Shown here: in pieces, positions 58,152 through 64,000 of the stretch | Numbering within the stretch: position 1 is the first letter of the stretch | Layout: each line of letters starts with the position of its first letter | Assembly: GCA_037128595.1 (NCBI GenBank) | Contig: JBAXWB010000021.1 | Coordinates: forward strand, 1-64,000 | Length of the DNA: 64,000 nt | Direction of reading: 5' to 3' | Source: a bacterium | Lineage (GTDB): Bacteria > Verrucomicrobiota > Kiritimatiellia > CAIKKV01 > CAITUY01 | Program-made: the position numbers and the translations under genes | Notes under the pieces: model-generated | The model's database searches: none | Seen by the model: only the letters and a program-made list of their open reading frames with translations | Told to the model about the DNA's origin: nothing

Positions 58152-60131
58152 TTGAGACGGGAAATCAAACTGATTATATGGGTGTTTGTCCTCGTGGTAG
58201 GGCCTGCCCTTACGTTGTCTTTTTTGGCCGCACGGGTCCTGGAAAGCTGGCAGATTGTCCTGCAGAAACGGATGGCGGGCGAGGCGGGTCACGTCCTTGA
58301 GGGGGCGGTGGCTACCTGGGAGCATGAGCTTGCCGCCCTTCGCCTTGCTCCAGAATCACCGGCCGGCCAGTCTAAACCCGCCAGCAGATGGCTGGTGCAC
58401 GCCGCCGGATTATCACTTCGGCATCAATGGGTGGAGGGTGTTTATGTTTATCAGCCCGGATCCGGCTTGCTGTATCCCCCCGTTGAATCTGTTGTCAGTC
58501 GCTTCGAGCCCACCGCCCCGAATGGTGAAATGGAGTTGCTGCTGAATGAGGGCGGAACTCACTTAGAAAGAGGCGAAACCAATGCCGCAATTGATTGTTT
58601 TGAGGGCGTCGTCAGCGGTTTTGACAGAGCAAAACCCTCCATTTCAAGGGATCCTGATGAGGGTTTCTTTTATGACCTGGTTGCGCTCAGGAGACTGGTG
58701 GAGCTCTATGAGGGGGAGGGGCAGGCGGCACGGGCAGCGGTGATCCGGGCGCGCCTGCTTGAGCGAGTGTTGAACCGGTACGATGAACTGGTTCCGCTCC
58801 AACGCGAGTCGCTGATTGAATGGATATCCGGGGAAATGGCTAAGGGTCAGTGGCTAATGGGCAATGGTCAGGAGCCGGCGCTGTCCACTGCGTTAGGGGC
58901 TCAGTGGCGGGAGCGGATGAGGGGGCGACAGCTGGGGGAGGCTGAGCGGGCAGAATGGGTGGGCGGGTTTCGCATGATGGAGTCCACCATTCCTGATGCA
59001 GGGTGGAGCACGCTACGCATGAGGCAGGCCAATGTGCTTATTACCAAAATCACGCAACCGGGTGCGCCTGCCATTTTCTTGGCTTTGGAGTTTAATGAGA
59101 ACCGTTTGACGGAGCATCTGAACATCCTGTTTGCACTTAGTGCCGATAAGACCGAGCTTCGCGTGCAGTGCAGGACGCAGAAAAATGAGCCTGATGGCCC
59201 GATACTGGCGTCGCGCCAATTGCCCCCGCCGTTTGAGGCAATGGCGGTGATCGCTACTCCTGAAAATGTGCAGGCATTCGTGGCTAATGCCCGATTGCAG
59301 ACCTGGCTCTATCGGGGGGGCGGGGTCTTGCTGCTGATGAGCGTGGTGGCCGGTGTTTGGCTGGTGTGGCGCGAAGCGGCCCGGGAAATTCAGCAGGCGC
59401 GCGAGAGGAGTGATTTTGCGGCCACCGTCTCTCATGATTTAAGAACCCCGCTTTCTTCCATGAGAATGCTGGCGGAAAGCATGTATATGGGGAATGTTAC
59501 TGACGAGGGTAAGCGGAAGAAATTCCTGGGTGCCATTATCAAGGAAAGCGACCGGCTAAGCCGGCTCACTGATCGGGCGCTCTACTTCATCCGCTATGGA
59601 CAGGGCGCGCTGCGGTACCAATTTACCGAGGGGGATCTGGCGAGTGTCGTCAGAGAGGTGGTTGAGGCCTTTGCCGTAGGGGTAGGCGGGAAGGTCAAGG
59701 TGATTGGGAGTGAGGCATTGGCCGGCGCGGGGGAGAATGAGCGGATCGTGATCGGGATAAATATGGCGCAGGAGCTCCCCCCGGTTCGATTTGATGTCGG
59801 GGCCATGGAGCAGGTGGTGTATAATCTGCTCGATAATGCGGTAAAATATTCGTTCAAAGATAAAGCCGTGCTGATCGAGGTCCGGTTGATGGCACAGGCG
59901 GGAGCCATGGTGCTGACAGTACAAGACCACGGCGTGGGAATGACGCCAGATGAGCTACGTCATATCATGAAGCCTTACGTGCGCGGAAAGACTGCGGGGC
60001 GCCAAAATGCCAGAGGGCTCGGGCTCGGGCTGGCACTGTGTCAGCATGTGGTGCAAGCCCATGGCGGCCGCATCCAGATTCAAAGTGAAGCGGGAAACGG
60101 GTCGATTTTTTGCATCATCCTGCCGGGGTAG
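58152..60131 (+). CDS. Membrane sensor histidine kinase
   Basis: A 659-residue two-component sensor. First helix LIIWVFVLVVGPALTLSFLA, a 360-residue extracytoplasmic part, second helix VLLLMSVVAGVWLVW (about 390-404), then DHp FAATVSHDLRTPLSSMRML with the phosphoacceptor histidine (about 424) and HATPase with N-box VVYNLLDNAVKYS, G1 VQDHGVGMTPDEL and G2 GLGLGLALCQHVV. The start is TTG 58152, without a good ribosome site. A single family F half-element is read in frame at residues about 156-164 (FDRAKPSIS). Paired with the response regulator 96 bp downstream. Confidence 0.9.
   Translation: MRREIKLIIWVFVLVVGPALTLSFLAARVLESWQIVLQKRMAGEAGHVLEGAVATWEHELAALRLAPESPAGQSKPASRWLVHAAGLSLRHQWVEGVYVYQPGSGLLYPPVESVVSRFEPTAPNGEMELLLNEGGTHLERGETNAAIDCFEGVVSGFDRAKPSISRDPDEGFFYDLVALRRLVELYEGEGQAARAAVIRARLLERVLNRYDELVPLQRESLIEWISGEMAKGQWLMGNGQEPALSTALGAQWRERMRGRQLGEAERAEWVGGFRMMESTIPDAGWSTLRMRQANVLITKITQPGAPAIFLALEFNENRLTEHLNILFALSADKTELRVQCRTQKNEPDGPILASRQLPPPFEAMAVIATPENVQAFVANARLQTWLYRGGGVLLLMSVVAGVWLVWREAAREIQQARERSDFAATVSHDLRTPLSSMRMLAESMYMGNVTDEGKRKKFLGAIIKESDRLSRLTDRALYFIRYGQGALRYQFTEGDLASVVREVVEAFAVGVGGKVKVIGSEALAGAGENERIVIGINMAQELPPVRFDVGAMEQVVYNLLDNAVKYSFKDKAVLIEVRLMAQAGAMVLTVQDHGVGMTPDELRHIMKPYVRGKTAGRQNARGLGLGLALCQHVVQAHGGRIQIQSEAGNGSIFCIILPG
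58617..58643. repeat. Family F half-element in the kinase gene
   Basis: GGTTTTGACAGAGCAAAACC hairpin followed by CTCCATT, the same half as at 60192-60219 and 11739-11764, here alone and in frame. Confidence 0.85.
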
Positions 60132-60151
60132 GGGAAGGATTGACTCTTAAA

Positions 60152-60219
60152 AATGGAGGGCGCCGCTCTGTCGGCGCCGGTTCATAGGAAGCGGTTTTGA
60201 CAGAGCAAAACCCTCCATT
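60152..60219. repeat. Family F complete pair between kinase and regulator
   Basis: AATGGAGG, GGCGCCGCTCTGTCGGCGCC hairpin, 11-bp spacer, GGTTTTGACAGAGCAAAACC hairpin, CCTCCATT. The outer AATGGAGGG/CCCTCCATT also pair, giving a two-armed structure. Confidence 0.92.
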
Positions 60220-60227
60220 GGGGAAAT

Positions 60228-60923
60228 ATGAAACGACAATATACCGTATTGATCATTGAGGATGACGAGTCGTTGATGCTGGGGTTGGAGGAAAACCTCA
60301 ATGTGGCAGGCTACCGCGTGTTAACCGCCTCAAACGGGGCGGCCGGTCTCAAACTTGCAATGGATCGAAAGCCTGATCTGATTTTACTCGACCTCAACCT
60401 GCCTGATCTGGGCGGTTATGAGATCTGCAAGAACCTGAGGGAGCAACGTCACCCGGCTGCGGTCATCATGTTAACCGCCCGGAAAGAGGAGGCAGACAAA
60501 TTGCGCGGGTTTGAGTTGGGGGCAGATGACTATGTGACGAAGCCTTTCAGTGTAAAAGAACTGCTGGCGCGGGTGACTGCCATTTTGATGCGCTCGGATC
60601 GCAAGGTTGAAAAAGGGGCCCAGTTCCGGTTTGGCGATTATGTGCTGGATATGGATACCCGGACGATGACCTGTAAGGGGAAGGTCGTTGAGTTGACCCG
60701 TACGGAATTTGATTTGTTGGCTTACATGCTCGCCAACGAGGGGAAATCGCTGTCGCGCGAGGCCTTGTTGCGGGATGTGTGGGGGACGGAATATTACGGA
60801 ACGCAGCGTTCGCTGGATACCTTTGTGGCGATGCTGCGCGCCAAGATCGAGAAGAAGTCAAATGCCCCGCGCCATATTCTGACGGTGCACGGGGTGGGGT
60901 ATAAATTTTGCAGTAGTGGTTGA
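60228..60923 (+). CDS. OmpR/PhoB-family response regulator
   Basis: A 231-residue regulator. Receiver domain with acidic pocket LIIEDDESLML (about 7-9), phosphoacceptor Asp in DLILLDLNLPD (about residue 53), Thr in IMLTARKEEAD, Lys in YVTKPFSVKELLAR (about 105). C-terminal winged-helix trans-reg-C domain (about 130-231; VELTRTEFDLLAYMLANEGK, HILTVHGVGYKFCSSG). Cognate to the kinase upstream. The family F hairpin pair separates the two genes and ends eight bases before this start. Confidence 0.93.
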   Translation: MKRQYTVLIIEDDESLMLGLEENLNVAGYRVLTASNGAAGLKLAMDRKPDLILLDLNLPDLGGYEICKNLREQRHPAAVIMLTARKEEADKLRGFELGADDYVTKPFSVKELLARVTAILMRSDRKVEKGAQFRFGDYVLDMDTRTMTCKGKVVELTRTEFDLLAYMLANEGKSLSREALLRDVWGTEYYGTQRSLDTFVAMLRAKIEKKSNAPRHILTVHGVGYKFCSSG

Positions 60924-60938
60924 GACATAAAGGGGCTC

Positions 60939-62330
60939 ATGATTTCTCGTAATCATAATCTTAATCGTAATCCCGCAATCATATTTTTCTTGTTCTGCGG
61001 GCTTTCCGCCCTTTCGGCCACCAATGCGCCCCTTGCGTTGCGCTATGCCCGGATCTATGAACGTGAGCTGGCCGGGGAGCGCACGGGCCTGGTGGCAGAC
61101 TATCGCGCCCTTTTTTCTGACACCCGGGAGACTGACAAGGAACTGGCTGAAAAAAGTCTCTACCGGATTGGGGTGTGTGAGAAAAAAGCAGGACAGTTGA
61201 AGCAGGCACGTTTGGTGTGGCGGGGTCTTGTGGAGGATTTTCCGTTAAGTGACCCGGCGGTCTCATCTGCTCGTGATGCGCTTAAAGCACTTGAGTGGGA
61301 GATGGATCGGATTGTGATTGCGGGGAAAGTGTGCAGTGGGCAGTTGGCGGAGGGCAGCGGGATTGAAAAGAGTATCGTCTTTGCTGGTGAATGGGGGAGT
61401 GAACCCCCTGTAGTGACCGGTCTGGATGGCGGGTTCCGTATGGGGCGGCGAGCGGCGGGACAATTGCCCGATGGGCGAAGTTATGGCCTGATTTACGCGG
61501 CGCATCCGTCACGATCCCTTGTCGGGGCGGATGTCTGGTTTGGCGGCGGAGTGACGGGCATAACGGTATCGCTGGCCGCGCCTGTTGCCTTTGCCGGGAA
61601 GGTGGTGGATCGTTCCGGGAATCCGGTTGCTGGCGTCCGAGTCTACGTGACAGGATACAAGGCAGTCCCAGGTGGTCCGACTGCGCCGGTCTATACGGTC
61701 CCTATGCCCGTGACGCGGCTGATTTCTCCAGTATGGTCCGGCGCCAATGGTGCGTTCAGTGTGGAGGGACTCCCTGCAGGATTGGGGTATGAACTGGCCA
61801 CCGAAACGCACGATTATCGCGTGATCATGGAAGGCGCCGCGTCCGGAAACACAGAGGTTTTGACCGAGCCACCGGCCGCGTTCAGCAACCTGCTTGCCAC
61901 CATCACCTGGCTTAGAGGACACCCGGAAACGGGCGCCCCTTTGCGATGGGATGATTTGCGGGGACGCGTCGTCGTCTTTCATTTTGGGTCCGCTTACGGG
62001 GAGGCCTCGGTGCGGGCCCAGTATCCTGAGGAAGGAGGGGTCTTGTCCCGCCTGATGGAATTGTATGGACCGCAGGCGGTCTGGTGCCTGTGGCTGTTGC
62101 CTGAAGGCGAAGGGAGGGGTGACGCCGCCCAGTTGGCGTTGGGACTCTATCCGGAAATTCCCGTGGGCAGCGGATCGTGGGAGGTAGGCCGTGAGCCTTG
62201 GGCGGAACGTGGGCCGTGGGCCGTAAGCGGGGGACAAAGCTGGAATGTGGTGATGGACCGGAATGGGAGGATGCAGGCCGTCTGTTCTGACCAGCAGGTG
62301 TTCCAGGCGGTAAAAAAGGCTTTGGAATAA
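60939..62330 (+). CDS. Exported protein: helical N-domain, carboxypeptidase-regulatory-like domain, thioredoxin-fold domain
   Basis: A 463-residue exported protein. Signal peptide (PAIIFFLFCGLSALSAT), a TPR-like helical region (about 35-125), a beta-sandwich with FAGKVVDRSGNPVAGVRVYV (about 225-244, carboxypeptidase-regulatory/CnaB-like), and a C-terminal thioredoxin-like domain LRGRVVVFHFGSAYGEASVR (about 346-365) ending MDRNGRMQAVCSDQQVFQAV. The position of the redox CxxC is occupied by SAYGEAS, so it should be redox-inactive. A GGGCCGTGGGCCGTAAGC-like tandem at about 62185-62230 encodes REPWAERGPWAVSGG inside the fold. 15 bases after the response regulator. Confidence 0.75.
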   Translation: MISRNHNLNRNPAIIFFLFCGLSALSATNAPLALRYARIYERELAGERTGLVADYRALFSDTRETDKELAEKSLYRIGVCEKKAGQLKQARLVWRGLVEDFPLSDPAVSSARDALKALEWEMDRIVIAGKVCSGQLAEGSGIEKSIVFAGEWGSEPPVVTGLDGGFRMGRRAAGQLPDGRSYGLIYAAHPSRSLVGADVWFGGGVTGITVSLAAPVAFAGKVVDRSGNPVAGVRVYVTGYKAVPGGPTAPVYTVPMPVTRLISPVWSGANGAFSVEGLPAGLGYELATETHDYRVIMEGAASGNTEVLTEPPAAFSNLLATITWLRGHPETGAPLRWDDLRGRVVVFHFGSAYGEASVRAQYPEEGGVLSRLMELYGPQAVWCLWLLPEGEGRGDAAQLALGLYPEIPVGSGSWEVGREPWAERGPWAVSGGQSWNVVMDRNGRMQAVCSDQQVFQAVKKALE

Positions 62331-62429
62331 CCAATTACCCGTTATGATGTCTTGCATTCTGCGGGGGGGCGTGGTTCTAATTAAACGAGGAATCGATAGG
62401 GTGATATCAGGGATGTGTGATGATGGAGC

Positions 62430-62789
62430 ATGAATATGAAAAAATACAGTTTTATCGGGGTATCGGTGGTGATGATGGTGCTGGCCGCCTGGGTGTGGAC
62501 GGGGTGCGAGAGTGCAGAGGGAACATCAGGTGTCGGGTTGACCCCCTCCTCGGTGACCCTGGGCGGAGCGTCGAGCAATACCTCCTCTGTTGCCGTTTTT
62601 ACTGCTAACGCCAGCGGACTGGCGCTGCCACTGGCGTGGCGTGTCGCGAATCCTGCGTTAGGGAACATTATCAGTGCTTCGGGCAGCAATGCCACCTATA
62701 GGGCGAATGCCGGGGCCAAAGGGGATAATGTGGTTACGGTCTCCGACCAGTATGGCAACGAGGGTTCCGCGGTCGTGACGCAGGAGTAA
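62430..62789 (+). CDS. Small lipoprotein with Ig-like fold
   Basis: A 119-residue exported protein. Signal with lipobox AAWVWTGC (cysteine about residue 26). The mature part has two hydrophobic strands pairs, VGLTPSSVTLGGASSNTSSV and LPLAWRVANPALGNIISASG, then NVVTVSDQYGNEGSAVVTQE, the layout of a bacterial Ig-like (BIG) domain. GGAG precedes ATG 62430; a second in-frame ATG follows two codons later. Function unknown. Confidence 0.7.
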   Translation: MNMKKYSFIGVSVVMMVLAAWVWTGCESAEGTSGVGLTPSSVTLGGASSNTSSVAVFTANASGLALPLAWRVANPALGNIISASGSNATYRANAGAKGDNVVTVSDQYGNEGSAVVTQE

Positions 62790-62863
62790 AAGCGCCTTTC
62801 TGTTGCGCAGTTTTTTCAAGGGTGGTACCATCCCCGACACATTAGTGGGTGAGGGTTATCCTT

Positions 62864-64000
62864 ATGAATAATAATCGGAATACGGTTGAACGCCTCGGTC
62901 TCTGTGTGCTGGTCTGGCTGATGGTGATGGCGGGAACTCCGGTCAGCGGCGCGGTGATCACCCTTAAAATTCGTGCCATCAATCCCTCCTCGTCAGAAAA
63001 GCAGAAAGTGGTCGCTACGGCCCTTCTGCCCAATCCCCTCAAGCCGGAGGACGTTGTCAATACAGAGGGGTTTACGGTTGAGTATGATGTCGCCGGCAAA
63101 TCCTATCGTGTCAAAAAAGAAGTGGAGCTGAATCCTGCCGAGACCCGCACTTTTGAGGTAGCGCTCAAGGATGTCTGGACCATTCCGGATGAAGACATCC
63201 AGGCGTTGACGCTCCATGCCTCGAAATTGAACGTGGCCCTGAAATCCACCGACAAGGAAGACACCGCTGGCCGCCTTCAGGGGGTGATTGACGAGGGGCT
63301 CAAGGGGGTGGTGGCCCGGCAGGCAGCCTATGCCGTGGGGACGGTCAAGCCGCTCGATCATATCCGCGCCTATGAGGCGAATACTGAGGCGCTAAGTCGC
63401 ATCCGCAAAGATGTGGGGCTCCTGGAAAATCTGGTGATTTCAGCGGGCAAGGATCCGGAGTTGATTCTCGGGGCGACCAAGAGTGCGCCGGTAGCAGATC
63501 GGGATATGACTGATGCGACCAATGCGGTGGTGGTCATTCACATCAAGATCACTAACACCTCCCCGACTGAGAAGCGCAAGATTCCCGTGCGCCATGAATT
63601 TCCCGCAGAAGTGAAGCCCCCGGATATCCTCGATGCGGGCGGATTGCAGGTGGGGGTGGATCCTGTAAAGAATGTTTGTTACGCCTATTTGCTCGAAGCG
63701 CTTGAGCTTGAGCCGAAGGGGGTCCGCATCTTTGATGTCAAGATCAAGGATCCATGGGCGTTGCCGGCGGTGAAGTTGCCCCGGCTGGAGGCGCGCATCA
63801 AAACCATTCTCGATATCACGCGGGAGATGGAATCGTATAAAGCGGTGATCCTTCAGGCTCAAGCCATCATGAAGGATCTTGAAACGGTGGCGGGGCGGAA
63901 GGCGCCTGACGTGGTGAATGAGCAATATGTGGCTTTTGCCCGGCGGCAGGTGGCGGATGTGCAGGCCATTGAGGGACGCATTCAGCGGCTGGAAGAGTTT
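62864..64000 (+). CDS. Exported protein with tandem duplicated beta-domain and helical region, 3' end outside window
   Basis: 379 codons are visible; the frame is open at the window end. Signal peptide LGLCVLVWLMVMAGTPVSGA. Two copies of one beta-domain follow: residues about 31-110 (VITLKIRAINPSSSEKQKVV ... FEVALKDVWTIP) and about 225-305 (VVVIHIKITNTSPTEKRKIP ... FDVKIKDPWALP). They are joined and followed by helical stretches (about 115-200 and 308-379; RRQVADVQAIEGRIQRLEEF) likely to form coiled coils. The repeated KDxWxxP closing motif makes the duplication clear. I recognise no named family. It may be the end component of the preceding secretion-type locus. Confidence 0.78.
   Translation, partial: MNNNRNTVERLGLCVLVWLMVMAGTPVSGAVITLKIRAINPSSSEKQKVVATALLPNPLKPEDVVNTEGFTVEYDVAGKSYRVKKEVELNPAETRTFEVALKDVWTIPDEDIQALTLHASKLNVALKSTDKEDTAGRLQGVIDEGLKGVVARQAAYAVGTVKPLDHIRAYEANTEALSRIRKDVGLLENLVISAGKDPELILGATKSAPVADRDMTDATNAVVVIHIKITNTSPTEKRKIPVRHEFPAEVKPPDILDAGGLQVGVDPVKNVCYAYLLEALELEPKGVRIFDVKIKDPWALPAVKLPRLEARIKTILDITREMESYKAVILQAQAIMKDLETVAGRKAPDVVNEQYVAFARRQVADVQAIEGRIQRLEEF

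Overview
The window looks like a chromosomal segment of a Gram-negative, anaerobic, sugar-fermenting bacterium. Outer-membrane beta-barrel, secretin and lipoprotein genes point to a two-membrane cell. A NADH-type [FeFe] hydrogenase operon points to fermentation. L-fucose and L-rhamnose isomerases with AraC regulators point to use of deoxysugars. The mix would fit the PVC group (for example Kiritimatiellota or Verrucomicrobiota), but that placement is inference; no rRNA is present to fix it.

Layout. 1-2.9 kb: the end of a huge TN-decapeptide repeat protein, then a nucleotidyltransferase plus small partner pair. 3.1-12.5 kb: a surface-polysaccharide cluster (three GT4-type glycosyltransferases, a hexapeptide acetyltransferase, a GT2 enzyme) interleaved with two REP-associated tyrosine transposases (RAYTs) and saturated with palindromic repeats, many inside the reading frames. 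12.6-25 kb: tRNA with CAU anticodon, fabI, a PAS/HATPase protein, an agmatine-to-putrescine pair (aguA, aguB), a 6S-like RNA candidate, a zinc/manganese ABC transporter, a four-helix-bundle gene, fucI and an AraC regulator. 25.2-40.2 kb: a second envelope-glycan region (DPM1-like GT2, three GT39-like membrane enzymes, two of them about 1000 aa, FAD oxidoreductase, polysaccharide deacetylase, SGNH hydrolase, OMP). 40.1-46.8 kb: AraC regulator, rhaA, a second sugar isomerase, rmlD, pgi. 47-51.2 kb: hydB-hydA-hydC. 51.4-64 kb: typA, then a secretion-type operon (ExeA-like ATPase, GspC-like, secretin, coiled-coil/TPR), a two-component system, two exported proteins and the start of a duplicated-domain exported protein.

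The outstanding feature is the repeat ecology. At least four independent structured families are visible. (A) A 72-bp paired-hairpin element with optional 18-bp tandem units: ten copies in 5.2 kb, always a multiple of three when inside a gene and free of stop codons in all six frames, and also inserted in a RAYT gene. (B) A second RAYT-adjacent paired hairpin that supplies the C-terminus and stop codon of the first RAYT. (F) Hairpins with a constant loop and flank but different, internally complementary stems. (C/D) 260-400 bp elements bounded by inverted repeats and built from interchangeable palindromic modules, sitting at gene ends and sometimes coding the last residues of the neighbour. 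A and B carry a GTGG tetranucleotide directly 5' of each hairpin, as in described REP/RAYT systems. I regard A plus its RAYT, as an in-frame protein-invading REP system, as the best candidate for something undescribed.

Metabolic logic (inference): deoxysugars enter through FucI, RhaA and the AraA-like isomerase; hexose phosphates pass Pgi; excess NADH is removed as H2 by HydABC, whose upstream region carries two perfect palindromes resembling Rex (NADH-sensing repressor) operators.
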